A DNA stretch of 64,000 nt from CAIWHR01 sp963726775 (lineage in GTDB: Bacteria > Pseudomonadota > Gammaproteobacteria > Burkholderiales > Casimicrobiaceae): contig CAVSDL010000013.1 in NCBI GenBank assembly GCA_963726775.1, positions 1 through 64,000 of the forward strand. The letters run 5' to 3'. The translations under genes were made by a program, and so were the position numbers. Shown one piece after another: positions 1-8,073 of the stretch; positions within the stretch are counted from its first letter, which is position 1; each line of letters begins with the position of its first letter. The notes under the pieces are model-generated. The model saw only the letters and a list, made by a program, of their open reading frames with translations. It did no database searches and was not told the DNA's origin.

Positions 1-49
1 ACCCCAGGATGGCCAGCATGTACAGGAGGAAGACGGCGTAAGGGTTCAT
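1..49 (-). CDS. Partial membrane protein, N-terminus only
   Basis: An ATG at 49 opens a minus-strand reading frame that runs off the left edge. The 16 visible residues (MNPYAVFLLYMLAILG) are hydrophobic and look like a first transmembrane segment or uncleaved signal anchor. This could be a transporter such as a sodium:solute symporter, but 16 residues cannot decide it. No convincing ribosome-binding site is seen. The two FNR-type boxes at 316-368 are upstream of it on the same strand, with no other gene between, so it may be an anaerobically controlled gene with a long leader. Confidence 0.4.
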   Translation of the reverse strand, partial: MNPYAVFLLYMLAILG

Positions 50-315
50 GGCGGCGCAGCGCGACCCTGCTCAGCAATCGAAAGCAATGTGTCTGGAGCG
101 GCAGATCCCGCGACTCGAGCGCAGAACGGGTATGCCGCGCCGGAAGTGTGTCCGGGAGGATTCGACATCCAGCCTGGTGCCGCGCAATGCCACGCATTTC
201 CTTTCCGAACGACGGGACCCGCCGCCGCCGTCCGCCAGTTTGCACGTTGGGACCGCGGCGCCGCAAATGTATTTCCGACGTGCTTGCAGCGTAGTGGCAG
301 CGTCCGTGTGACGCG

Positions 316-329
316 TTGACGCAGATCAA
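316..329 (-). promoter_or_regulatory. FNR/ANR-type box A
   Basis: TTGAC-GCAG-ATCAA matches the FNR-family consensus TTGAT-N4-ATCAA at nine of ten positions. The only minus-strand gene it could serve is the one starting at 49. A -10 element at the class II distance is poor, so the exact promoter is not resolved. Confidence 0.6.
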
Positions 330-354
330 CGCAGTGCGCCGGGGGCGGCGCGCG

Positions 355-368
355 TTGATAGAAGTCAA
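355..368 (-). promoter_or_regulatory. FNR/ANR-type box B
   Basis: TTGAT-AGAA-GTCAA matches the FNR-family consensus at nine of ten positions. Its centre is 39 bp upstream (minus-strand sense) of box A. A tandem pair like this is common at strongly oxygen-controlled promoters. Confidence 0.6.
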
Positions 369-478
369 TGCCGCGCGATGCGAAGGCGCTGCGGTCCCCC
401 TCCACATCGCAAATCGTGTATTGCGGGCCATGCATCGGCGAGCGCACGGGCGGCTACAGGTCCCGCGGAAGTGGCGCG

Positions 479-2107
479 TCAGGTCGTCTCCGGTACCATC
501 TTGATCGCGCCGCACGGGCATTCCGAAACGCAGATGCCGCAACCCTTGCAATAGTCGTAGTTGAACTCGAAGCGTTTGCCCGGGCCGAGCTTGATCACGG
601 CGTTATCGGGGCAGACGCCGTAGCAGTTGTCGCACTCGAAACAGTTGCCGCAGGACAGGCAACGGCGGGCCTCGAACAGCGCGTTGCCCTCGTCGAGGCC
701 GCTCACGACCTCATCGAAGGTCGATGTGCGCCGGGCGATGTCGAGCGTCGGGCGGACCATTTGCGGTGCGTCGGTGTAGTACCACGGATTCAGCGTCTCG
801 AATCCGGCCAGCTCGTGTTTCGGCGCGGGCGCGTGCACGGCACCATTGAGCCACGCGTCGATGTTCCGCGCCGCCTTCTTGCCATGCCCGACCGCGACGG
901 TGACGGTGCGCTCGGAGGGCACCATGTCGCCGCCCGCGAAGATGCCTCCATAGCCGGTCATCATGTTCGGACCGACCGGAACGGTGCCATCCTTGACCGC
1001 CAGCCCCGGCACGCCCTCGAGCAGCGACAGGTCGACATCCTGTCCCAGTGCGAGCACCAGGGAGTCGGACTCGAGCGTTTCGAATTCGCCGGTCGGCTGC
1101 GGGAATCCCTTGTCGTCGAGCGCCATCTTCTCGACCGTCAACGTTCCCTCGTCCGCCATGTTCTTGATGGTCGAGAGCCACTTGATCATCACGCCTTCCT
1201 GCAGCGCTTCCTCGACCTCGAAATCGTGCGCGGGCATCTTTTCGCGCGTCCGCCGGTAGACGATGATCGCCTCGGTGGCCCCCAGGCGCTTCGCCGTGCG
1301 CGCGACGTCAAGCGCGGTATTGCCGCCGCCGTAAACGACGACGCGGCGGCCGAGCATGGGTTTTTCCGCGCCCTCCATTCCGCGAAGGACCGATACCGCG
1401 TCCAGCATCCGCGCGGCCTCGCCCGCGGGGATGTACGCGCGCTTGGCGATGTGCGCGCCAACGGCGAGGAACGCGGCGTCGAACCGGCCTTCCTGCATCG
1501 TCTCGAGGACGTTCGAAACCTTGCAGTTCAACCGCAGTTCGACGCCCATGTCGACGATGCGGCGGACCTCGGCGTCGAGCACATCCCGCGGCAGCCGGTA
1601 TTTGGGAATTCCGAAGCGCATCATGCCGCCCGCCATCGGACCCGCTTCCACGATCGTTGCGTGGTGGCCCAGCCGGCGCAGGTGATAGGCGGCCGAAAGC
1701 CCGGACGGACCCGCGCCCACGACCAGCACCCGTTTGCCCGATTCGACTTTCGGCGGCGCGAACTTCCAGCCGCGCTTGATCGCCTCGTCGCCGAGGAACC
1801 GCTCGACCGCGTTGATGCCGACGGCAGCGTCGAGCTTGCCGCGGTTGCATGCGACCTGGCACGGGTGGTAGCAGACGCGTCCCATGACCGCCGGCAGCGG
1901 GTTGTTCTCCGTCAGCGCGCGCCACGCGGCTTCATAGTCACCGCCCTCGGCATGGTAGAGCCAGCCCTGGATGTCCTCGCCCGCGGGGCACGCGCTGTTG
2001 CAGGGCGGCATCCGATCCACATAGAGGGGTCGTGCATTGCGCCACGAACCGGTCTTGTTCGCGAGGCTCGAACCGACGTCCAGCGTGATCGCGAACGGCT
2101 TATCCAC
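479..2107 (-). CDS. FAD-dependent NAD(P) oxidoreductase with C-terminal [4Fe-4S] ferredoxin domain, subunit of a 2-oxoacid oxidoreductase
   Basis: The 542-residue protein belongs to the glutamate-synthase small-subunit (GltD-like) family. It has N-terminal cysteines (CNSACPAGEDIQGW, then CYHPCQVACNRGK), an FAD-binding GAGPSGLSAAYHL, an NAD(P)-binding YGGGNTALDVARTAKRLG, and a C-terminal tail with paired cluster motifs CGNCFECDNCYGVCP and CKGCGICVSECPCGA. The GTG start at 2107 overlaps the stop of the beta-subunit gene by 8 bases and has GAGGA eight bases upstream, which favours it over longer starts. The sequence suggests it passes electrons between the alpha/beta/gamma core and NAD(P), replacing the separate ferredoxin (delta) subunit; that role is inferred. 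Phenylglyoxylate oxidoreductases of Azoarcus have a comparable FAD subunit. Confidence 0.88.
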   Translation of the reverse strand: MDKPFAITLDVGSSLANKTGSWRNARPLYVDRMPPCNSACPAGEDIQGWLYHAEGGDYEAAWRALTENNPLPAVMGRVCYHPCQVACNRGKLDAAVGINAVERFLGDEAIKRGWKFAPPKVESGKRVLVVGAGPSGLSAAYHLRRLGHHATIVEAGPMAGGMMRFGIPKYRLPRDVLDAEVRRIVDMGVELRLNCKVSNVLETMQEGRFDAAFLAVGAHIAKRAYIPAGEAARMLDAVSVLRGMEGAEKPMLGRRVVVYGGGNTALDVARTAKRLGATEAIIVYRRTREKMPAHDFEVEEALQEGVMIKWLSTIKNMADEGTLTVEKMALDDKGFPQPTGEFETLESDSLVLALGQDVDLSLLEGVPGLAVKDGTVPVGPNMMTGYGGIFAGGDMVPSERTVTVAVGHGKKAARNIDAWLNGAVHAPAPKHELAGFETLNPWYYTDAPQMVRPTLDIARRTSTFDEVVSGLDEGNALFEARRCLSCGNCFECDNCYGVCPDNAVIKLGPGKRFEFNYDYCKGCGICVSECPCGAIKMVPETT

Positions 2108-3140
2108 TGGCAATTTCCTCGGCGAGCAGGCCGAACCGGGCGATATTCCTGTCGGCAAGCGCCTGGATCTGGTCGAGGCGCGGCTTGTCCGGCTCCTTGC
2201 CGAAAAGATGGGCGAACCGCTTTTGCAGCTTCAGGTATTCGGTGACCGGGACCTGACGCCGGATCTTCGTGCGCCCGGTGACCTCGCCGTACTCGGCCTC
2301 GAACAACGGAAACAGCCCGGATTCGACGGCCATCCGCGCGATCCTGATCGTGTCCGCCGGCGCGGAACCCCAGCCCAGCGGGCAAGGGACATGAATGTGA
2401 ATGTAGCGCGCGCCGCGAATGTCCATCGCGCGCGTCACCTTGAATTCGAGGTCGCGCAGGTTGGCCACACTTGCGGTGGCGACGTAGGGAATGCCGTGCG
2501 CCATCGCGATCAGCGGCAGGTTCTTGCCGGTGCCGAACGGGTTGCCCGGCTCGCGGCCGACCGCCATCGTCGTGGCGGTGCGCGCAGCGGGCGGTGTCGC
2601 GCTGCTGCGCTGCACGCCGGTGTTCATGTAGGCCTCGTTGTCGTAGCAGATGTAGAGCACGTCGTCGTTGCGCTCGAACATGCCGGACAGACAGCCGAAG
2701 CCGATATCGGTGGTGCCGCCGTCGCCGCCCTGCGCGACGACGCGGACGTCGCCACGTCCCTTGATCCGCATCGCCGCGGCCACGCCGGACGCCACGGCCG
2801 CCGCATTGCCGAACAACGAGTGGATCCACGGAATCTGCCACGATGTTTCGGGATACGGCGTCGAAAACACCTCCAGGCAGCCGGTGGCGTTGACCGCGAT
2901 CAGCTGGTTGTTGGCGGCGCGCATCGCGGCGTCGATCGCGTAGCGGGCACCCAGTGCCTCGCCGCAGCCCTGGCAGGCGCGGTGGCCCGAGTTGAGCGAG
3001 TTGGTGCGTTCCATGTTGGCCTGCACCGAGCGTTCGTTCTCGGCGAGCAGCCGATTGCCGACGGTGAACGTTCCGGTCTGATAGAACTTGACGGCCTGCA
3101 TGGGCAGAACCGTACGTTCGGTGGTTTTCCCTTTGATCAT
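2100..3140 (-). CDS. porB: 2-oxoacid:acceptor oxidoreductase, beta (TPP-binding) subunit
   Basis: The 346-residue protein has the PorB layout. CQGCG at residues 56-60, a cysteine near 87 and a later VPCPLGWG can ligate a [4Fe-4S] cluster. GGDGGTTDIGFG followed by YDNEAYMNTGVQRS is the thiamine-pyrophosphate and Mg binding region. The ATG at 3140 lies 10 bases after the alpha gene; longer starts would run into that gene. With alpha and gamma it forms the core that decarboxylates a 2-oxoacid to an acyl-CoA. The NEAYMNTGVQRS motif is most like pyruvate-type enzymes, but substrates such as phenylglyoxylate cannot be excluded. Confidence 0.88.
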   Translation of the reverse strand: MIKGKTTERTVLPMQAVKFYQTGTFTVGNRLLAENERSVQANMERTNSLNSGHRACQGCGEALGARYAIDAAMRAANNQLIAVNATGCLEVFSTPYPETSWQIPWIHSLFGNAAAVASGVAAAMRIKGRGDVRVVAQGGDGGTTDIGFGCLSGMFERNDDVLYICYDNEAYMNTGVQRSSATPPAARTATTMAVGREPGNPFGTGKNLPLIAMAHGIPYVATASVANLRDLEFKVTRAMDIRGARYIHIHVPCPLGWGSAPADTIRIARMAVESGLFPLFEAEYGEVTGRTKIRRQVPVTEYLKLQKRFAHLFGKEPDKPRLDQIQALADRNIARFGLLAEEIASG

Positions 3141-3150
3141 GATTCGATCC

Positions 3151-4404
3151 TCAGCCGATCTGCGACCCGACCGTGCCCAGCCGCCGCAGGATCGCTTCGG
3201 CCGTCGGACCGGAACGCCGGGCCAGCGCCTCGCGCTCGAGCTCGTGCGAGACGACGTCGGCATTGAGGTCGAGGAACGTCACCTGCTCGAGTTCGTCGGC
3301 CGCCGCGTCCTCGAACAGCTGCCGCAGGGACGCGCATGTGATCGCGCGGCCGCCCAGGCCGGCGATGACCGTGTAACCGTTCAACTGGATGCCCGAAAGC
3401 GCCTTGCGCACGCCGTCGGACACGATGCCGCCAAGCCCGACGGCGAGGCACTTCTCCAGTACGACGACGCGCTTGGCGTGCTGCAGGACATCGCGCAGCG
3501 CGGCAAGTGGAAACGGCCGGAACGCGCAGATGGAGACGGAGCCGATGGCGAAGCCGGCATCGCGCATGTCGTCCACGACTTCCTGGACGGTGCCGTTGAC
3601 CGAACCCAGCGCGACGATGATTGTTTCTGCGTCCGCTGTACGGTAGGACCGGATCAATCCGCCCGACGCACGGCCGAACTGGGCTTCAAACGCGGCGGAG
3701 AGCTGCGGAATCAGCGTCAGCGCGCGCAGTTGCTTGTGGTGGGCGAGATAGCGGACTTCGGTGAACGCCTCCGGCCCCACCATCGCGCCCATGGTCACGG
3801 GCTCGGCCGGATCCAGGATCTGCCGCGGTTCGAAGCGCGGCAGGAAGGCGTCGACCTGGCTCTGCGTCGGCATGTCGACGCGGTCGTACGCGTGGGTCAG
3901 GATGAACCCGTCCATGCACACCATCACCGGGCAGGACAGCTCTTCCGCGAGCCGGAAGGCCTGGATGTGCAGGTCGAGCGCTTCCTGGTTGGTTTCCGCG
4001 TACAGCTGGATCCAGCCGGCGTCGCGCATCGACATGCTGTCCGAATGATCGTTCCAGATGTTGATCGGCGCGCCGATGGCCCGGTTGCCGATCGTCATGA
4101 CAATCGGCAGGCCCAGGCCGGACGCGTTATACACGGCCTCGGCCATGAACAGCAGGCCCTGGCTGCTGGTTGCCGTGTACGTCCGCGCACCCGCGGCGGA
4201 CGCCCCGATCGCCAGCGACAGCGCGGCGAATTCCGACTCGACATTGATGAACTCGCAGCCGGCGAGTTCGCCGGATTTCACGAGTTCGCCCAGCGCCTCG
4301 ACGATGTGCGTCTGCGGCGTGATCGGGTAGGCGCAGATCACCTCGGGCCGCGAAAGCGCGATCGCTTCGGCCACTGCGCGGGAGCCTTCGGTCTGTTTAA
4401 GCAT
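3151..4404 (-). CDS. porA: 2-oxoacid:acceptor oxidoreductase, alpha subunit
   Basis: The 417-residue protein matches the PorA family. It opens with a pyrimidine-binding domain (VICAYPITPQTHIVEALGE near residue 23), continues with NVESEFAALSLAIGASAAGARTYTATSS, and ends with a C-terminal domain II. It starts at ATG 4404, overlapping the end of the gamma gene by 8 bases (ATGCTTAA), which indicates translational coupling. No gamma domain is fused, so this is the separate-subunit form of the enzyme. The complex is expected in the cytoplasm and is usually oxygen-sensitive, in line with the FNR-type box upstream of the operon. Confidence 0.88.
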   Translation of the reverse strand: MLKQTEGSRAVAEAIALSRPEVICAYPITPQTHIVEALGELVKSGELAGCEFINVESEFAALSLAIGASAAGARTYTATSSQGLLFMAEAVYNASGLGLPIVMTIGNRAIGAPINIWNDHSDSMSMRDAGWIQLYAETNQEALDLHIQAFRLAEELSCPVMVCMDGFILTHAYDRVDMPTQSQVDAFLPRFEPRQILDPAEPVTMGAMVGPEAFTEVRYLAHHKQLRALTLIPQLSAAFEAQFGRASGGLIRSYRTADAETIIVALGSVNGTVQEVVDDMRDAGFAIGSVSICAFRPFPLAALRDVLQHAKRVVVLEKCLAVGLGGIVSDGVRKALSGIQLNGYTVIAGLGGRAITCASLRQLFEDAAADELEQVTFLDLNADVVSHELEREALARRSGPTAEAILRRLGTVGSQIG

Positions 4405-4975
4405 GGACGGCCTCCTGCGCTTTCCTGGCCAGCGCGTACGCCTCCGACGCCGCGGCAACGTTGCCCTCCGCGATCTTTCCGGGAAATTTCGCGCGGACAG
4501 CAGCAACGACCGACTCCAGGCGAATCTGCCCGCTCACCGCCGCGAAGCCGGCGAGCAGCGGCACATTCGGCACCGGGCGTCCGACGTGTTTCTGCGCGAG
4601 CTCCGTTGCCGGTACGGTGCATAGCCGCGAGGCATCGAACCGGCGCGCGAACTCGGAGAGTCCGAGCTCATCGAAACTGCGCGTCGAATTGAGGAGAATG
4701 TAGCCTTTGCCGGAAAGGCCCTTGAACAAATCGACCTGGTGCAGCAGCGTCGAATCCTGAATGATCAGCGCGTCGGGTTCCATCACCGGTTCGTGCAATC
4801 GGATCTCGCGATCATCGATGCGGCAAAATGCCATCACCGGCGCGCCCATGCGTTCGGACCCGAAGCTGGGAAATGCCTGTGCGAACTTGCCTTCGAGGAA
4901 GGCGGCGACCGACAGCAGCTCGGCTCCCGAAACGACGCCCTGCCCGCCGCGACCGTGGATGCGGACCTGGAACAT
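4397..4975 (-). CDS. porG: 2-oxoacid:acceptor oxidoreductase, gamma subunit
   Basis: The 192-residue protein shows the gamma-family start VRIHGRGGQGVVSGAELL and a following FPSFGSERMGAPVMAF, typical of the POR_N/gamma domain. It is the first gene of the four-gene minus-strand operon. ATG 4975 is chosen because GGAGG lies five bases upstream; the longer frame from 5020 has no such site. Order gamma-alpha-beta-FAD/FeS with overlaps or a 10-base gap points to one transcript. The gene begins about 68 bases from the transcription start predicted from the FNR-type box at 5079-5092. Confidence 0.87.
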   Translation of the reverse strand: MFQVRIHGRGGQGVVSGAELLSVAAFLEGKFAQAFPSFGSERMGAPVMAFCRIDDREIRLHEPVMEPDALIIQDSTLLHQVDLFKGLSGKGYILLNSTRSFDELGLSEFARRFDASRLCTVPATELAQKHVGRPVPNVPLLAGFAAVSGQIRLESVVAAVRAKFPGKIAEGNVAAASEAYALARKAQEAVHA

Positions 4976-5051
4976 GGGTTCCTCCATTCTCTGGTGCGTG
5001 CCGGCGGGCCGCGCGTGCAAGCGCCGCCATCATTTTCCGGCAGTGGTGTTC

Positions 5052-5092
5052 ATGCTGCCCTGACGGGCGCGGAACCCATTGACGCAAGTCAA
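5052..5092 (-). promoter_or_regulatory. FNR-type box C with class II promoter for the oxidoreductase operon
   Basis: TTGAC-GCAA-GTCAA at 5079-5092 is a perfect dyad. On the minus strand a CAGCAT hexamer (3 of 6 to TATAAT) at 5057-5052 begins 28.5 bp from the box centre, the same spacing as at the frdC and aspA promoters. This would place the box near -41, replacing the -35 element, with a start near 5045. The dyad is clear; the -10 is weak. Confidence 0.55.
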
Positions 5093-5161
5093 GAGTCCTT
5101 CGAGTGCCGGGTTGCCGGCGAGCGACCCTGTCGCTGTTCCGGCCACCGCACAATGCGGCGC

Positions 5162-5202
5162 TTGACGCACGTCAAGAGCGGCGCGTTTGTCAGGTCTATA
5201 TT
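5162..5202 (+). promoter_or_regulatory. frdCp: FNR-type box D with class II promoter for frdCAB
   Basis: TTGAC-GCAC-GTCAA at 5162-5175 is a perfect 5-4-5 dyad. A TATATT hexamer (5 of 6 to TATAAT) at 5197-5202 starts 28.5 bp after the box centre, so the box would be centred near -41. Predicted start is about 5209, giving a leader of roughly 93 bases to frdC. Boxes C and D sit 83 bp apart in the divergent 327-bp region and each is suitably placed for its own operon. Confidence 0.7.
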
Positions 5203-5302
5203 GACGGGCAGGCGGACACCCCGGAGGCGCAGAACGCGTGTGTCCTCGACCCGACGGCAAGCCGACACGGCGCGCCGCGCGCAGCGCACAAGGAGTCGTT
5301 CC

Positions 5303-6085
5303 ATGGATTCGTCGAATCCCGTCATCGCCGGCGTCGGCCTCGCCGGCGTGCCGCAAAAGAGCCGCTGGCCGGCACGCCTCGACCTGATGCAGAGCGGGAC
5401 CGGATTTGTCCTTGCGCTGTTCATGTGGGGGCACATGTTCTTCGTCTCCACGATCCTGATCAGCAACGATGCGATGTGGGCCGTCACCAAGTTCTTCGAG
5501 GGCTATTTCTTCTTCGGCAAGTCGTACCCCGTCATCGTATCGTTCGTGGTCGCCGGCGTGATCGCGCTGCTCGTCGTCCATGCATTCCTGGCGGTCCGCA
5601 AGTTCCCGATCAACTACCGGCAGTTCAGCACGTTTCGCGGCCACATGAAGATGATGCGGCACGACGACACGACGCTGTGGGCCTGGCAGGCGTTCACCGG
5701 ATTCGCCCTGTTCTTCCTCGCGGCGCCGCACGTCTACGTCATGCTGGCGCACCCGGAGGCAATCGGCCCCTTCGAGTCGGGCGATCGCGTCTGGACCGGC
5801 CATTACTGGCCGCTCTACATCCTGCTGCTTCTCGCTGTCGAGTTGCACGGTGGCATCGGGCTCTACCGGCTCACCCTCAAGTGGGGCTGGTTCGAGGGGC
5901 GTGATTCCGGCGCGACGCGGCGGCGACTGAAAGCACTCAAGTGGGCGCTTACGGCGTTCTTCCTGGTGCTCGGCTTCGCGACGCTCGCCGCCTACGTCAA
6001 GATCGGCATCGACCACGCGCCACGCTACGGACAGCCCTATGTGCCCGCGTCGAAGACGGCCCCGGCGAAGGGGGTGACACCATGA
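5303..6085 (+). CDS. frdC: Quinol:fumarate reductase diheme cytochrome b subunit
   Basis: The 260-residue protein has five predicted membrane helices and resembles the Wolinella-type FrdC in length and layout. Histidines suited to heme ligation stand in or next to helices (MWGHMFF, VVHAFLAV, HMKMMRHDD, APHVYV, VELHGGIGLYRL). It anchors FrdAB to the cytoplasmic membrane and takes electrons from quinol. ATG 5303 has AAGGAG upstream; the much longer frame from 4739 would run through the control region and is not used. Its stop overlaps frdA by ATGA. First gene of frdCAB. Confidence 0.88.
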   Translation: MDSSNPVIAGVGLAGVPQKSRWPARLDLMQSGTGFVLALFMWGHMFFVSTILISNDAMWAVTKFFEGYFFFGKSYPVIVSFVVAGVIALLVVHAFLAVRKFPINYRQFSTFRGHMKMMRHDDTTLWAWQAFTGFALFFLAAPHVYVMLAHPEAIGPFESGDRVWTGHYWPLYILLLLAVELHGGIGLYRLTLKWGWFEGRDSGATRRRLKALKWALTAFFLVLGFATLAAYVKIGIDHAPRYGQPYVPASKTAPAKGVTP

Positions 6086-8073
6086 AGATCGTCTATACCG
6101 ACGTCCTCGTCATCGGCGGCGGCCTCGCCGGGCTGCGCGTCGGGATCGGCGCCCGGCGCCGCGGCCACGACGTGATCATTCTGTCGCTGGTGCCGCCGAA
6201 ACGGTCCCACTCCGCCGCTGCGCAGGGCGGGATGCAAGCCTCGCTCGCCAACGTGATCAAGGGTCAGGGTGACAACGAGGACGTCCACTTCGAGGATACG
6301 GTGCGCGGCAGCGACTGGGGTGCTGACCAGCGCGTGGTGCGGATGTTCGTCAACACGGCGCCCAAGGCCGTGCGCGAGCTGGCCGCCTGGGGCGTGCCGT
6401 GGAGCCGCGTGCGCAAGGGCGACCGCGACGTGATCATCAACAGCCAGAAGGTGACGATCACCGAGCGCAAGGAGGCGCATGGGCTCGTCGCGCAGCGCGA
6501 CTTCGGCGGCACCAAGAAATGGCGCACCTGCTATGTTTCGGACGGCACCGGCCACGCGATGCTGCAGACGATGAGCGACCAGGCGATCGGGGCGGCGATC
6601 CCCGTGCACGAGCGCACCGAGGCGATCGCGCTGATCCACGATGCCGGCCGGTGCTACGGCGCGGTCGTCCGCAATCTGGTGACCGGAGAGCTGGTCGCCT
6701 ACGTGGCCAAGGCCACGGCGATCGCGAGCGGCGGCGCGGGCCGGCTCTACCGCGTGACGACCAACGCGGTGATCTGCGAAGGCATCGGAACCGCGATCGC
6801 GCTGGAGACCGGCATCGCGTCGCTCGGCAACATGGAGGCGGTGCAGTTCCACCCGACCGGCATCTTCCCGGCCGGCATCCTGGTCACCGAAGGCTGCCGC
6901 GGTGACGGAGGTCTGCTCAAGGACATCGACGGACACCGCTTCATGCCCGATTACGAGCCCGAGAAGAAGGAACTCGCCTCGCGCGACGTCGTCTCGCGGC
7001 GGATGGAGGAGCACATCGCAAAAGGCAAGGCCGCGAAGAGCCGCTTCGGCGACCATCTCTGGCTCGACATCACGCTGCTGGGCGAGAAACACATCAAGCA
7101 CAACCTGCGCGAGGTCCACGAGATCTGCCGCTATTTCCTCGGCGTCGACCCGGTCAGGGACTGGATCCCGGTGCGGCCGGCGCAGCACTACACGATGGGG
7201 GGCGTGCGCACCGCCCCTACGGGTGAAAGCCCGACGCTGAAAGGCCTGTTCGCGGCGGGCGAGGCGGCGTGCTGGGACATGCACGGCTTCAACCGCCTGG
7301 GCGGCAATTCGGTCGCCGAGACGGTCGTCGCCGGAATGATCGTCGGCGAGTACATCGCCGATTTCTGCGACAAGCCGGAAAACGACATCAGCATCCCGAC
7401 CGGACTTGTCCATGATTTCCTGCGCCGCGAGCAGGCGAAGCTCGACCTGCTGATCGACGGCCGCGGCACCGAGGACGCTTCCGCGCTCCGCGTCGCGATG
7501 CAGGAGATCATGACCGCGAACGTCGGCATCTTCCGCCGGGGCGAGGCCCTCGAAACGGCGGTCGACGGGCTGCAGAAGATGCTGGTCAGGAGCCGCAACA
7601 TCGGCCTCAAGTGCAAGGCGCGCGGCTCCAATCCCGAACTGGTCACGGCGTATCGCGTGCAGAAGATGCTGAAGCTGGCACTCTGCGTCGCCTACGGCGC
7701 GCTGACCCGCACCGAAAGCCGCGGCGCGCACTTCCGGCAGGATCACCCGCGCCGCAACGACGCCGAATGGCTGAAGCGCACGCTCGCGACATGGAGAGGC
7801 GACGCCGACACGCTGCCGTCGCTCGCCTGGGAGGCGCTCGATGTCAACCGCATGGAGCTCCCGCCCGGGTGGCGCGGCTACGGGGCCAGGGATTATGTCG
7901 ACCATCCGGACACGGCGAAACGGGCGGCCGATGTCGAGGCGTTGAAGCAGAAGATGGCCGGAGCGTCGCGCTTCGCAATCCAGCAGGCGCTGATGCCCTA
8001 CGACACGCTGTTGCCGGAACGCCTGCGCGGTCGCAACGAACGGATCGACGAGCCTTTCGGGGCCGCCCAATGA
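6082..8073 (+). CDS. frdA: Fumarate reductase flavoprotein subunit
   Basis: The 663-residue protein has an N-terminal dinucleotide fold (VLVIGGGLAGLRVGIGARRRG). His43 in SHSAAAQGG is the expected site of covalent FAD attachment. HYTMGGVRT and the preceding RPAQ contain active-site residues of the fumarate reductase/succinate dehydrogenase family, and HGFNRLGGNSVAE is a further conserved block. Length and order C-A-B fit the epsilon-type quinol:fumarate reductase. It reduces fumarate to succinate; the direction is inferred from context (aspartase, Dcu, FNR box). ATGA overlaps couple it to frdC and frdB. Confidence 0.92.
   Translation: MKIVYTDVLVIGGGLAGLRVGIGARRRGHDVIILSLVPPKRSHSAAAQGGMQASLANVIKGQGDNEDVHFEDTVRGSDWGADQRVVRMFVNTAPKAVRELAAWGVPWSRVRKGDRDVIINSQKVTITERKEAHGLVAQRDFGGTKKWRTCYVSDGTGHAMLQTMSDQAIGAAIPVHERTEAIALIHDAGRCYGAVVRNLVTGELVAYVAKATAIASGGAGRLYRVTTNAVICEGIGTAIALETGIASLGNMEAVQFHPTGIFPAGILVTEGCRGDGGLLKDIDGHRFMPDYEPEKKELASRDVVSRRMEEHIAKGKAAKSRFGDHLWLDITLLGEKHIKHNLREVHEICRYFLGVDPVRDWIPVRPAQHYTMGGVRTAPTGESPTLKGLFAAGEAACWDMHGFNRLGGNSVAETVVAGMIVGEYIADFCDKPENDISIPTGLVHDFLRREQAKLDLLIDGRGTEDASALRVAMQEIMTANVGIFRRGEALETAVDGLQKMLVRSRNIGLKCKARGSNPELVTAYRVQKMLKLALCVAYGALTRTESRGAHFRQDHPRRNDAEWLKRTLATWRGDADTLPSLAWEALDVNRMELPPGWRGYGARDYVDHPDTAKRAADVEALKQKMAGASRFAIQQALMPYDTLLPERLRGRNERIDEPFGAAQ

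Larger units (their letters stand above)
50..478. other. Intergenic control region with two FNR-type boxes
   Basis: About 430 bases separate the left-edge gene start from the end of the oxidoreductase operon. I see no credible coding frame here: the small open frames on both strands lack ribosome-binding sites and recognisable motifs. The only clear signals are two 14-bp FNR-like dyads whose centres are 39 bp apart. If they drive the left-edge gene, its untranslated leader would be roughly 230 bases, which is unusually long. Confidence 0.5.

Noticed and set aside
368..2245. Long plus-strand open frame of 625 codons opposite the FAD oxidoreductase gene
   Set aside because: It is rich in arginine and histidine, has no motif, and mirrors a clear minus-strand enzyme; it is a GC-driven shadow.
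4739..5302. N-terminal extension of frdC
   Set aside because: It would run through the divergent promoter region and adds no conserved sequence; ATG 5303 has a good ribosome-binding site.
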